Shown here: piece after piece, positions 27,035-35,874 of the stretch
Position numbering within the stretch: the stretch's first letter is position 1
Layout of the letters: each line of letters opens with the position of its first letter
Made by a program: the position numbers and the translations under genes
From: CAHJWO01 sp964245885
GTDB taxonomy: Bacteria; Verrucomicrobiota; Verrucomicrobiia; Chthoniobacterales; SZAS-18
Reading direction: 5' to 3'
NCBI GenBank assembly: GCA_964245885.1
Contig: CAXTOX010000004.1
Coordinates: forward strand, 1 to 64,000
DNA: 64,000 bases
The notes under the pieces: generated by a model
Database searches by the model: none
What the model was told of the DNA's origin: nothing
The model's input: only the letters and a program-made list of their open reading frames with translations

Positions 27035-28177
27035 ATGCCCGTGCAAGATGATCAACTCCCGCTGCCCTTCGCCGCTCCCGCGCCCACGGCGACGCAAATC
27101 GCGGCGTCCGAGTCCGCGCGGCAACTCCTCGACGTGGGGTTGATCTACCTGGAGCCCGGCGTGGAAAACTTCGCCCGCGGCCGGGAAATCCTCGACCGCT
27201 TCCCCGGTGCCGAGCGGCGGGAGGTACGCAGCTATTGGCAAATCCCCGGCTTGCACGGCAACGAGGGCAGCGCCGACTCCTGGGTGCAGATCAAACGCAC
27301 CGTGCTGGTGCTCGGGGTGAGGAAATCCTTCCCGTTCCGGGACAACGGCCGGTCGTCGGACTTTGTCGCTCCCGGCTTCGCCAACGGCTGCGCGATGGCG
27401 TGCGCCTATTGCTACGTGCCGCGGCGCAAAGGCTTCGCCAATCCGATCACTACCTACGTCAATATTGAGGCGATCATGCGCGCCCTTGCCCGGCACGCGG
27501 GCGGGATGCCCCGGCGGCGGCCGGAACCGAACCAGGTCGACCCGCGCCTGTGGGTGTACGAGATCGGCGAGAACGGAGATTGTTCCGCCGACGCGCTGCT
27601 CTCGAACAACCTGCGCGATCTGGTGGCGATGTTCCGGTTGCTGCCCAACGCCAAGGCGACGTTCGCCACGAAATTCGTCAACCGCCAGTTGCTCGACTAC
27701 GACCCGCAACACAAGACGCGGCTGCGCTTTTCGTTGATGCCCCAACGCATGAGCACGCTCGTGGACATCCGCACCTCGCGGATCGAGGAACGCATTGCCG
27801 CCGTCAACGACTTCGTGGCCGCCGGGTACGAGGTGCACCTCAACTTTTCGCCTGTCATCGTGTACGACGGCTGGCAAGAGGACTACAAGGCGCTTTTCAG
27901 ACAAATCGACGATGGATTGGATGATCGCGCGAAGGCGCAGGTGGCCTGTGAACTCATTTTCCTGACCCACAACGCGCAACTTCACGACGTGAACCTCCGC
28001 TGGCATCCGAAGGCGGAAGACGCGCTCTGGCGGCCTGACCTTCAGGAAGCGAAGATCAGCAACACCGGCGGCGAGAACGTCCGCTATCGCCACGGCTACA
28101 AGGGACGGCTCGTCGAGGAATTCAAGCACCTCGCCGCGCGCCACTTGCCATACTGTCCGATCCGCTACGCCTTCTGA
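27035..28177 (+). CDS. Spore-photoproduct-lyase-family radical SAM protein
   Basis: A radical SAM enzyme related to SplB, which repairs the thymine dimer spore photoproduct. The cluster motif is CAMACAYC (CxxxCxxC) in FANGCAMACAYCYVPRRKG. Other family segments are VLVLGVRKSFPFRDNGRSSDF, YEIGENGDCSADALLS, TFATKFVNRQLLDYDP, RFSLMPQRMS and the C-terminus CPIRYAF. The preferred start is ATG 27035 (380 aa). GTG 27014 would add seven residues. In a presumed non-sporulating Gram-negative the substrate may differ from spore photoproduct. It is divergent from the FIST gene. Confidence 0.88.
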   Translation: MPVQDDQLPLPFAAPAPTATQIAASESARQLLDVGLIYLEPGVENFARGREILDRFPGAERREVRSYWQIPGLHGNEGSADSWVQIKRTVLVLGVRKSFPFRDNGRSSDFVAPGFANGCAMACAYCYVPRRKGFANPITTYVNIEAIMRALARHAGGMPRRRPEPNQVDPRLWVYEIGENGDCSADALLSNNLRDLVAMFRLLPNAKATFATKFVNRQLLDYDPQHKTRLRFSLMPQRMSTLVDIRTSRIEERIAAVNDFVAAGYEVHLNFSPVIVYDGWQEDYKALFRQIDDGLDDRAKAQVACELIFLTHNAQLHDVNLRWHPKAEDALWRPDLQEAKISNTGGENVRYRHGYKGRLVEEFKHLAARHLPYCPIRYAF

Positions 28178-28280
28178 GAAGGCCCGCCGCAGGCGTCGTC
28201 CCTCGTACGTCCTTTGGGGCCATCAATCCGCTCGGGGACGGCTGACCCTGGTGGCAGAAGCGAATCTTCTGGACGCCGCC

Positions 28281-29252
28281 ATGACGCCTTCCATCGCCAT
28301 CTACCACGAACATCCCGATTGGTTCCGGCCGCTTTTCGCCGAACTGGACCGCCGTGGAGTTTCCTACCGTCGGATCGACGCCCGCGAACCTGCCATCTAC
28401 GATCCGGCCGATCCGACCCGATCCGCACCAGTGTTCTTCAACCGCATGAGTCCGTCAGCGTACCTGCGCGGCAGCGGGAGCGCCATCCTGCACACGCTCA
28501 ATTTTCTCTCGCACCTGGAACGGATCGGCACCCGGGTGATCAACGGGTCCAAGGCGTTCACGTACGAGGTCTCGAAAGCTTTGCAACTCACGCTGCTGGC
28601 GGAACTCGGGCTGCCTGCCCCCCGCTCGCGGGTGATCCACCGCGGGATCGACGCACCGGCGGCGGCGCGTGGACTTCGCTTCCCCGTCGTCGTGAAGGCC
28701 AACGTCGGCGGCAGCGGCGCGGGGATCGTGCGCTTCGACGCGTCGGAAGACCTCGAAGCCGCCGCGGAAGCCGACCAGATCGAACTCGGCCTCGACGACG
28801 TGGCGCTCGTGCAAGAATACATCCCCGCCCGCGACGGCCACATCACCCGGGTTGAAACGCTCGGCGGAAAGTACCTCTACGCCATCAACGTGTTTCCCGA
28901 CGCCGGGTCCTTCGACCTCTGCCCCGCGGACGCCTGCCAGACGAAGGACGGCTCGGAGTTGGCGCGCACCGAGACGAGCGCATGCCCCGTCGAGGCACCA
29001 CGGCGTGGCTTGCGGGTGGAGGCCGTCACGCCGCCGCCGGAGGTGATCGGCGCGTGCGAAGCCATCGCGCAGGGAGCGTGCATCGACGTGGGCGGCATCG
29101 AGTCGATGATCGACGACCGTGACGGGCAGCGCGTGTACTACGACGTGAACGCGCTTTCCAACTTCGTCGCCGACGCCCCGCGCGTGATCGGCTTCGATCC
29201 GCACGTCCGGCTGGTCGATTTCCTCCAGGGCGAGATCGACCGCGTGTCCTGA
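28281..29252 (+). CDS. RimK-like ATP-grasp ligase
   Basis: An ATP-dependent carboxylate-amine ligase of the ATP-grasp fold, 323 aa from ATG 28281 (a GTG at 28251 is possible). Features: INGSKAFTYEVSKALQLTLLAELGLPAPRS, then the ATP-binding lysine in FPVVVKANVGGSGAGIVRF, VQEYIPARDGHITRVE, and the metal site IESMIDDRDG ... YYDVNALSNFV (N in DVN). The substrate is unknown. The flavin-dependent monooxygenase gene starts 7 nt after the stop, so the two are almost certainly co-translated and may act on one small molecule or peptide. Confidence 0.85.
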   Translation: MTPSIAIYHEHPDWFRPLFAELDRRGVSYRRIDAREPAIYDPADPTRSAPVFFNRMSPSAYLRGSGSAILHTLNFLSHLERIGTRVINGSKAFTYEVSKALQLTLLAELGLPAPRSRVIHRGIDAPAAARGLRFPVVVKANVGGSGAGIVRFDASEDLEAAAEADQIELGLDDVALVQEYIPARDGHITRVETLGGKYLYAINVFPDAGSFDLCPADACQTKDGSELARTETSACPVEAPRRGLRVEAVTPPPEVIGACEAIAQGACIDVGGIESMIDDRDGQRVYYDVNALSNFVADAPRVIGFDPHVRLVDFLQGEIDRVS

Positions 29253-29259
29253 TTTTTTT

Positions 29260-30312
29260 ATGCGCTACGGCTATTGGCTCCCCATCTTCGGCGGCTGGCT
29301 CCGCAACGTGGAGGACGAGGGCATGGAAGCCTCGTGGGACTACGTGCGTCGGCTCGCCTGCCGCAGTGAAAAGATCGGCTACGACCTGACGCTCGTGGCC
29401 GAACTGAACCTCAACGACATCAAAGGCATCGACGCGCCGGCGCTCGACGCCTGGAGCACCGCGGCAGCTCTGGCGGCGGTCACCGAGCGGCTCGAATTAA
29501 TGGTTGCCGTCCGGCCGACGTTCCACTCGCCCGCGCTCCTGGCCAAGCAGGCGGCGAACATCGACCGCATCTGCGGCACGCCGGGCCGGCTGTCGCTCAA
29601 CGTCGTGTCCTCCTGGTGGGCCGACGAGGCCCGGCAGTACGGCGTGCACTTCGAGCAGCACGAGGATCGCTACGCGCGGACTTCCGAGTGGCTGGAGGTC
29701 GTCGACGGCTTGTGGAAAAAAGACCGCTTCTCGTACGCGGGCAATTACTACCGCATCGAGAACACGATCCTCCAGCCCAAGCCGCTGACCCGCCCGCGTC
29801 CCGTCCTGTACGCCGGCGGCGAGAGCGAGGCCGCGAAGAACCTGATCGCCAAGCAGTGCGACGCCTACGTCATGCACGGCGATCCACCCGAGCGCATCGC
29901 GGCGAAGATCGCCGACATGCGCGAGCGGCGGGAGCGGTTCGGCCTGCCGCCGATGCAATACGGCGTGGCGGCCTACACGGTCTTGCGCGACACCGAGCGC
30001 GAAGCGCGGGCCGAACTGGAGCGGATCACCGACGTGCGTGCTTCCGCCGCCGGGTTCGCCAACTACCAGCAGTGGCTCAGCGGCACCAAGCTCGAGCAGC
30101 GCATGACCATCGAGGAATACTCGGTGTCCAACCGCGGATTGCGTCCGGGATTGGTCGGCACGGCGGCGCAGGTGTCGGAGCGCGTGGCGGAGTTCGGGGC
30201 GGTGGGAGTGAATCTCTTACTTCTACAATGCAGCCCGCAGGCCGAGGAGATGGAGAGGTTCGCGGCCGAAGTGATCCAGCCGGCGCGGAAAAATGCCGGC
30301 GCGGCCGCCTGA
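29260..30312 (+). CDS. LLM-class flavin-dependent oxidoreductase (luciferase-like)
   Basis: A bacterial-luciferase-family FMNH2-dependent monooxygenase, 350 aa. It begins MRYGYWLPIFGGWLRNVEDEG. It contains GYDLTLVAELNLNDIKG, LMVAVRPTFHSPALLAKQAANID, LSLNVVSSWWADEARQYG, RYARTSEWLEVVDGLW and LYAGGESEAAKNLIAKQCDAYVMHG, which resemble alkanesulfonate (SsuD) and dimethylsulfone (SfnG) monooxygenases. No flavin reductase or sulfonate transporter is nearby, so an SsuD role is not supported by context. It is tightly coupled to the upstream ATP-grasp gene. Confidence 0.88.
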   Translation: MRYGYWLPIFGGWLRNVEDEGMEASWDYVRRLACRSEKIGYDLTLVAELNLNDIKGIDAPALDAWSTAAALAAVTERLELMVAVRPTFHSPALLAKQAANIDRICGTPGRLSLNVVSSWWADEARQYGVHFEQHEDRYARTSEWLEVVDGLWKKDRFSYAGNYYRIENTILQPKPLTRPRPVLYAGGESEAAKNLIAKQCDAYVMHGDPPERIAAKIADMRERRERFGLPPMQYGVAAYTVLRDTEREARAELERITDVRASAAGFANYQQWLSGTKLEQRMTIEEYSVSNRGLRPGLVGTAAQVSERVAEFGAVGVNLLLLQCSPQAEEMERFAAEVIQPARKNAGAAA

Positions 30313-30404
30313 AAACCGCCGTTCATCCCAAGTAAACCCGGCCGCGCGGTGGGTTGACGAGCGATTCATGGTCTACAAACCCTAACCACCAACACCGCCC
30401 ATTT

Positions 30405-30929
30405 ATGTCACTCTTCGGACTAGGAGAAAAATTCAACACGTTGCAGGATCTTTACGTTCACCTGCTCAAAGATTTGTACAGCGCGGAAAACCAGCTTGTC
30501 AAGGCTTCGCCCAAGATGGTGGCATCCTCGACCTCACCTGACCTCAAACTCGCCTTCGAGACGCACTTGCGTGAGACCGAGACCCAAATCACGCGCCTGA
30601 ACACGATTGCGGATAAGCTCGGCGTGGAACTGACCGGTTACACCTGCAACGGGATGAAAGGCATCATTTCCGAAGGCAGCGGCTGGGCGGGCGAGGACGC
30701 CACGGACGCGGTCAAGGATGCAGGCCTGATCATGGAAGCTCAGCACGGAGAACATTACGAGATCGCCGGGTACGGCAGCGCTCGTCAGTACGCTGAAATT
30801 CTCGGCCACACGGAAGCCGTCACGCTGCTGCAACAAAGCCTCGACGAGGAAATCGCGATGGACACCAAGCTCAACACCCTGGCTTCGCGGATTAATTTTG
30901 CCGCGCAGAATCAGCCTGTGAATGCCTGA
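30405..30929 (+). CDS. DUF892 / YciE-type ferritin-like protein
   Basis: A 174-aa helical-bundle protein of the YciE/YciF family (ferritin-like superfamily), typically stress-induced. From ATG 30405: LQDLYVHLLKDLYSAENQLVKASPKMV, FETHLRETETQITRLNTIAD, then CNGMKGIISEG, AGLIMEAQHGEHYEIAGYGSARQYAEILGH, and LLQQSLDEEIAMDTKLN. The Glu and His residues on these helices could bind a di-metal centre. A strong terminator follows at 30956, so this is a monocistronic unit. Confidence 0.92.
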   Translation: MSLFGLGEKFNTLQDLYVHLLKDLYSAENQLVKASPKMVASSTSPDLKLAFETHLRETETQITRLNTIADKLGVELTGYTCNGMKGIISEGSGWAGEDATDAVKDAGLIMEAQHGEHYEIAGYGSARQYAEILGHTEAVTLLQQSLDEEIAMDTKLNTLASRINFAAQNQPVNA

Positions 30930-30955
30930 TCGTCAGCGCGCATTCGACTCTCATT

Positions 30956-30992
30956 GCCCGTTTGTGGCCACCGTGCCACGAACGGGCTTTTT
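30956..30992 (+). terminator. Rho-independent terminator after the DUF892 gene
   Basis: GCCCGTTtGTGGC pairs with GCCACgAACGGGC around a 6-nt loop (30956-30987), followed by TTTTT at 30988-30992. The opposite-strand flavoprotein gene ends just beyond it at 30999. Confidence 0.92.
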
Positions 30993-30998
30993 GTTGGC

Positions 30999-32642
30999 TC
31001 AAACCGCCCCAACGGTCGTAACAGCGGTCGGAACTTCTGCTTGGCTGCGCGGTGCCGTCCTGCGTTTGAGAACCGGCACGGGCGTGGTTTGTCCCCAGCT
31101 CCGCCAGCCCTCGGTCAACTCCAGCCAGAGCCAACTGCGAAACGCGCCGACCAGCGGCCAAGCGCTTTTCGGGCTGAAGGTGAACCCGCCGAAAAGGAAG
31201 TTGCGTCCGACATTGCGCCGGCCAAATAGCCCGCGCGCACGGCGTACCCGGCCCATCGCTGCCATGCGCCGGTTGTAAAAGCGCATGAAGTAGAAAAACG
31301 GCGTCGACGGCGGCAGGGAATAGATCGGCCGCACGAGCACCTCCGGTCCGCTGCGGAACGGTTGTGAGGCGACGAAGATGTAGTAAAGCCCGAGGTCGAA
31401 GAGGAACGCGATCCGGTACAACTCGAAGTCGCCCATGTACTCGTACTTGTTCTGGTAGATCGCCTCGAACCACCGCTGGTAGGCTCGCGAGTAGTCGCGG
31501 TTGTGGCGTTCCAACCGCTTCGCCACATCGGCCTCGCCGGCCCGCTCCGCGAGGATCACATCCGCGGCGGCGTTCGCGGTGTAGGCGATCCAATCCATGC
31601 CCGGACTGTAGAACGGGTCGATGAAACCGGCAGCATCGCCAACCAGCGCAAAGCCGTCGCCCGCGAACGTCGTGCTGTAGTACGGCAGGTTCTTGCGAAA
31701 GTGTACGTCGTCCTCCTGCCAGCGGGCATCCGCCAGGATTTCGCGCGCGAAGGGGCTGCGCCCCGTCAGGAAGGCGCGGGTGCGCTCGCCCGGATTCGGG
31801 CCGGGCGGTAGCGTGACGTAGCGTTGGTCGTACACCAGACCGACGCTCACATCGCCGCCCTTCAGCGGAATGAACCACGCCCACCAGCCGTCGCCCATCG
31901 CGTGGTTGGTCGCCGTCTGGCGCATCCCGTAAACCCGCTTGGACCACTCCGGGAACTTGGTCCGCATCTCCATGCCGTCGAGGTTTTTGACGCCGGACCA
32001 GCGCGACCACACGGCGGCGGTGGGATGATCCTCGTTCTGGCGGTGCCAGCCTTCCTGGCGGGCGAGCAAAGCGCGGACACCCGATGCGTCGACCACCCAG
32101 CGCGCCCGGACGACGCTCTCCCGTCCTTCCGCGTCGCGGACCGTCACCCGCTGCTGGCCCCCGGCGGCGAGTTCGGTGCGGACCATCTGGACGGGTCGGC
32201 GGAGTTCCGCGCCGAGCGCGCAGGCGCGGCGGAGCACTTCCTCGTCGAGCACTGCCCGGTCGACCATGAACGCGGGCACGCGCGTCAGGAACCGGCCACC
32301 AATCTCGCCGCAATCGTCGAACTTCTCCGCGCGGTCGTTGGAGAAATAGAACCGCAACCCCTGCTTGCAATAATGGTGTTCATTCAGGTGTTCGGCGAGC
32401 CCGAGCTGCTGGATCAGGAAATAGGTGCTGATCTCGATGGTCGATTCGCCCACCCGGCGCTCGAAGGCGGCGGCGCGTTCAACGATCAACACGCGGAGCG
32501 CCGGGTTCTTCTGCAAGAGCAGGACGGCGGTCGCCGCGCCGGAAAGCGCGCCGCCGATGATCGCCACGTCGTAAACACCTCCATCCGAGCCGGTGCCGTC
32601 GGTGGTCCGCGTGTTTGGAGGAAGTGGCTTTTCCAAAGTCAT
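30999..32642 (-). CDS. Tryptophan-halogenase-like FAD-dependent oxidoreductase
   Basis: 547 aa from ATG 32642. The FAD-binding N-terminus is VAIIGGALSGAATAVLLL. GESTIEIS and YCKQGLRFYF place a lysine (K93) where flavin halogenases keep their catalytic lysine. The second halogenase motif WxWxIP is present as W254-A-W-F-I-P. FAD contact: ALVGDAAGFIDPFYSPGMDWI. The last 120 residues are aromatic and basic, suggesting membrane association. Homologues occur in aryl-polyene and flexirubin-type clusters, where halogenation is often unproven. It starts divergently from the ACP operon, 92 bp away, which ties it to that cluster. Halogenase or dehydrogenase activity cannot be distinguished by eye. Confidence 0.85.
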   Translation of the reverse strand: MTLEKPLPPNTRTTDGTGSDGGVYDVAIIGGALSGAATAVLLLQKNPALRVLIVERAAAFERRVGESTIEISTYFLIQQLGLAEHLNEHHYCKQGLRFYFSNDRAEKFDDCGEIGGRFLTRVPAFMVDRAVLDEEVLRRACALGAELRRPVQMVRTELAAGGQQRVTVRDAEGRESVVRARWVVDASGVRALLARQEGWHRQNEDHPTAAVWSRWSGVKNLDGMEMRTKFPEWSKRVYGMRQTATNHAMGDGWWAWFIPLKGGDVSVGLVYDQRYVTLPPGPNPGERTRAFLTGRSPFAREILADARWQEDDVHFRKNLPYYSTTFAGDGFALVGDAAGFIDPFYSPGMDWIAYTANAAADVILAERAGEADVAKRLERHNRDYSRAYQRWFEAIYQNKYEYMGDFELYRIAFLFDLGLYYIFVASQPFRSGPEVLVRPIYSLPPSTPFFYFMRFYNRRMAAMGRVRRARGLFGRRNVGRNFLFGGFTFSPKSAWPLVGAFRSWLWLELTEGWRSWGQTTPVPVLKRRTAPRSQAEVPTAVTTVGAV

Positions 32643-32649
32643 GTGAACA

Positions 32650-32678
32650 GTTATAGTGTGTCGTCCCGCTCGGCTCAA
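32650..32678 (-). promoter_or_regulatory. Candidate sigma-70 promoter of the halogenase-like gene
   Basis: On the minus strand, TTGAGC (complement of 32673-32678) and TATAAC (complement of 32650-32655) are separated by exactly 17 nt. The -10 box ends only 7 nt before the ATG at 32642, so the transcript would be leaderless or nearly so. Confidence 0.55.
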
Positions 32679-32734
32679 ATCGTTTTGCGTCTCTTGACGT
32701 TCCTCGCCGCCGTGATCTAGCCTCGCGCCGTTCC

Positions 32735-32998
32735 ATGCCCCTCCCCCCGCCCGAAACCCTCGAAGGCCAACTGATCGTGCTGCTGCGCGAACGGGTCCTC
32801 GAAACCTCCGCCCCCATGGAAGCGGACACGAACCTCTACACACTCGGGATGGATTCCATGGCGATCATGCAATTGCTCATCCTCGTCGAGGAGGAATACG
32901 GCGTGTCCCTGCCGGAAAGCTCGCTGACGCGCGACAACTTCACCACGCCCCGCCAACTCGCCCACCTCGTCCGCGCGCAGAGCGGCGCGACCGCCTAG
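32735..32998 (+). CDS. Acyl carrier protein
   Basis: An 87-aa carrier protein with the phosphopantetheine site in TLGMDSMAIMQLL (serine S41). Acidic helices follow (LVEEEYGVSLPESSLTRDNF). It differs from a housekeeping AcpP, whose site is usually LGADSLD, and is the first gene of a four-gene operon: 14 nt to the condensation-like gene, then two ATGA overlaps. It is presumably loaded by the AMP ligase at the end of the same operon and carries the acyl or aminoacyl group on which the flavoenzymes act. Confidence 0.93.
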   Translation: MPLPPPETLEGQLIVLLRERVLETSAPMEADTNLYTLGMDSMAIMQLLILVEEEYGVSLPESSLTRDNFTTPRQLAHLVRAQSGATA

Positions 32999-33012
32999 CC
33001 GCCTTTGGTGCG

Positions 33013-34386
33013 ATGCCGACGCCGGCCGCGACGACCTTCCAGACCATCGCACGCGTCCCGTTCCTGGTCGCCGACAGCTTCGTGCTGGCGCTGAACGACT
33101 TCATGCGCCGCACGCACCAGGGCGGGCACGTCAGCCACTCGGTGATCGAACTCGCCGGCCCGCCGGACCTCGCGCGTCTGCGGGCCTGTCTCCGCCGGGT
33201 CTTGGCGAAGCATCCGCTCCTTGCCGCCCACCCGCGCCGCCACTGGCGTACCCGCTTGCCTTACTGGGCCGTTCCGACGATTCCGCCGGAACGGAGTCTG
33301 CCTTTCGGCTGCTGGCGCGAAGGCGAGATTCCCGCCGGTCAGCCGATGGCGGACGCCGCGCCGACCACAGATTTCCAGAAACTCGTGCAATGGCTTTCCA
33401 ACGAGCCGCTCGCGGTGGACGGCTGGGAGTTCAACGCCCGCGTCGATGCCGTCGCGCGGTGCGGCGGGGGTTTTTGCCTGATCCTGACGTGGTCCCACCT
33501 GTTGTTCGACGGCAAGGGAGCCGAGTTGTTCTGCGCCGAATTGGCCCGCCTGTGCAATGGGATCGACGCGCCGGAGGAACCGGCCAAGTCAGCCCCGCCG
33601 CGTCAGCGGTTGTCCTTTCTCCAGAAGTTCCGCCGCACCAAGGCCGCGATGGATTACCAGACCGGCCTCCAGGAAACCGGGGTGCCGTCGCTCGGTGGTC
33701 CGAGGCCCCGTCCGGGCAGCGCCAACTACCAGCTTCTCACGTTCGAGGCCGCCGACTCCGCCGCGATCCGCCGACGCGCCGAGCAGATGGGCGGCGGCCT
33801 GTTCCCGATCACGTTTTTTGTGGCCTGCGTGGCGCGCGCGCACGACCGGGTGTTCCGGCACCGCGGACAACGGCCCGCCGGGTACGGCATCAGCGTGCCC
33901 ACGCAAACCCGCAAGCGCGGCGCAAAAAGCCCCTTGTTTCACAACCACGTCGCCCCGTTTTTCTTCAATCCGCGCCGCGAACACCTGGGCAGCGTCGCCG
34001 AGACGGCGGCGGCGATGAAGGCACAGTTCGCCGTGCTGGTGCGGAACAAGGTGGCGGAATCCCTCGATAGTGTGCTCGACCTCATGCGCCCGCTGCCCAA
34101 CCGGATCTTCCTGGCGATCATCCGCGCGCAGTTCAAGGGCGAACTCTGCACCTGTTACAGTTCGCACACGGGCTCGTTCGCGCCCGAGACGAAAACCTTC
34201 GCCGGTGCGGACGTGACAAACGCCTATCACCTTCCCTGCCTGGGCACCCCGCCGGGGACGGGCATCTTCTTCGGCGAACACGGCGACCGGCTCAACGTGA
34301 CGATCACCTGGCGTGACGGCGCGTTGACCGACGAGGAGCGCGCGTTGATGGTAACACAGTTGCACGACGATTTGCTCGGACCATGA
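33013..34386 (+). CDS. Condensation-domain-like acyltransferase
   Basis: A 457-aa protein of the CoA-dependent acyltransferase/NRPS condensation superfamily. The active-site HxxxDG motif is intact: SHLLFDGKG (H162, D166, G167). A second conserved region GYGISVPTQTRKRG and the C-terminal half with FFGEHGDRLNVTITWRDGALTDEE fit the two-lobed fold. It stands alone, without adenylation or thiolation domains, so it probably transfers the chain from the neighbouring ACP to an amine or hydroxyl acceptor, as PapA or WES-type enzymes do. Its stop overlaps the next start (ATGA). Confidence 0.8.
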   Translation: MPTPAATTFQTIARVPFLVADSFVLALNDFMRRTHQGGHVSHSVIELAGPPDLARLRACLRRVLAKHPLLAAHPRRHWRTRLPYWAVPTIPPERSLPFGCWREGEIPAGQPMADAAPTTDFQKLVQWLSNEPLAVDGWEFNARVDAVARCGGGFCLILTWSHLLFDGKGAELFCAELARLCNGIDAPEEPAKSAPPRQRLSFLQKFRRTKAAMDYQTGLQETGVPSLGGPRPRPGSANYQLLTFEAADSAAIRRRAEQMGGGLFPITFFVACVARAHDRVFRHRGQRPAGYGISVPTQTRKRGAKSPLFHNHVAPFFFNPRREHLGSVAETAAAMKAQFAVLVRNKVAESLDSVLDLMRPLPNRIFLAIIRAQFKGELCTCYSSHTGSFAPETKTFAGADVTNAYHLPCLGTPPGTGIFFGEHGDRLNVTITWRDGALTDEERALMVTQLHDDLLGP

Positions 34387-35137
34387 ACATGGAAACGTTC
34401 GACGTGGTCGTGGCCGGCGGCGGCAGCGCGGGACTCGCCGCCGGGGTCGCGGCGGCCCGGCTCGGCGCGCGCACGTTGCTGGTCGAACGCCACGGCTCGC
34501 TGGGCGGGATGGCCACGGCGGCGCTCGTGCACTCGATCTGCGGACTCTACCGGCTGCCTTTGGACAAGGGTGCGCCGGCCGTGCTGGCTAACGAAGGTTT
34601 CGCGGCGGAGTTCGCCCGCCGTCTGAGCGCGGCCGGCGGCGCGCAGGGACCGGTGCGGATGGGCCGGGTGGACGTGCTGCTCCATCGACCCATCGCCTTT
34701 GCGCAACTCGCCGACCGGTTCGTCCGTGAAACCCCCGCGTTGACGACGCGGCTGCACACCGAGATCGTCGCCGCCGAGGCCGACAGCCTGACCCTGACCT
34801 GCCGTGGCGTTTCCCGAAAAATCCGCGCCGGAGCCTGGATCGACGCCACCGGCGACGGCGTGCTGGCCACTCTGCGGGGGGCATCTTCCGAGACCGCCGC
34901 GAGCGCGCACCTGCAGCGGCCGGCGTTCATCTTCGCGTTGGGCAACGTGGAACCGGCGTCGCTCGACGACGACGCCCGCCTGCGACTGGCGCGGCGGATC
35001 GTGGGAGCGGTGCGCGACGGCCGCCTGCCGTCGAGTGCGCTGGGCACGCACTTCCGTGCGAGCCCGCAGCCCGGCGAGGCGTTTGTCACGGTTGACCTGT
35101 CCGGCGGGCCGGAGTTCGATCCGCTCGACGCCGGGTC

Positions 35138-35358
35138 CGCAGGCGACTCCGTCAAGATCGGGGTGGTCCTGCCGTTCACCGGCGTCCAGGCCACGATCGC
35201 CAAGCTCGAGGGGCAGGGTGCGCAGGCGGCGGTCGACGAGATCAACGCGGCCGGCGGCATCGGCGGCAAGACCAAGATCGAACTGGTCCAGGCCGACGAC
35301 CAGCTCAACGCCACGCAGGCGGCGACGGTGATGCGGGACCTGAAGTCGAAGGGCGTGC
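35138..35358 (+). other. Foreign fragment: N-terminus of an ABC branched-chain amino-acid-type binding protein
   Basis: In frame with the flavoprotein, the peptide GDSVKIGVVLPFTGVQATIAKL, GAQAAVDEINAAGGIGGKTKIEL and NATQAATVMRDLKSKGV is unmistakably the first lobe of a periplasmic LIVBP-like substrate-binding protein. It has no place in an FAD oxidoreductase, ends at the N run, and starts at a short sequence repeated after the gap. Confidence 0.85.
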
Positions 35359-35368
35359 NNNNNNNNNN
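35359..35368. other. Assembly gap (10 N) inside the FAD oxidoreductase gene
   Basis: Ten unknown bases directly after the binding-protein fragment. The next bases, GACGCCGGGTC, repeat the sequence found 242 nt earlier, so the left contig end is most likely a mis-extension. Confidence 0.99.
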
Positions 35369-35874
35369 GACGCCGGGTCGCTGTCGAACCTGGAAACGGA
35401 AGGCCGCGAACTGGCCGAAGGGATCGTCGGCGTGTTGCGCGAGACGCCGGAGTTTGCACGCTGTTTCATCGCGGCGTGGCCATCGCGCGCGGGAGTGCGC
35501 GAGAGCCGGCGAGTCGTGGGACGCTACCGCCTGGAAACGGCCGACATCGAGACCGGGGCGCAGTTCGAGGATGCGGTCGCCTACGCCGCCTGGCCGATGG
35601 AATTGCGCGAGAATATTCAAGGGCCCAAGCTGCGTTTTCCCACGGGAGAAGCTCCCTGCGGCATTCCCCTGCGCAGCCTGCGGGCGCAGGACGACGACGC
35701 GTTGTTCGTCGCGGGCCGCTGCCTGTCGTCGAGCCACGAGGCGCAGGCGTCCCTGCGGGTGGTCGGCACGTGCCTGGCCACCGGGGAAGCGGCGGGACTT
35801 GCCGCGGCGCTGAAAGTCCATCATGCTGACGACGATGCCGCCGCGATCCGTGCCGCGCGGGCGCGCGTTGCCGC

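Noticed and set aside
35138..35358. A true fusion of FAD oxidoreductase with an amino-acid-binding protein
   Set aside because: The insert is flanked by an 11-bp repeat and ends in N, and its removal restores the frame exactly. An assembly chimera explains this better.
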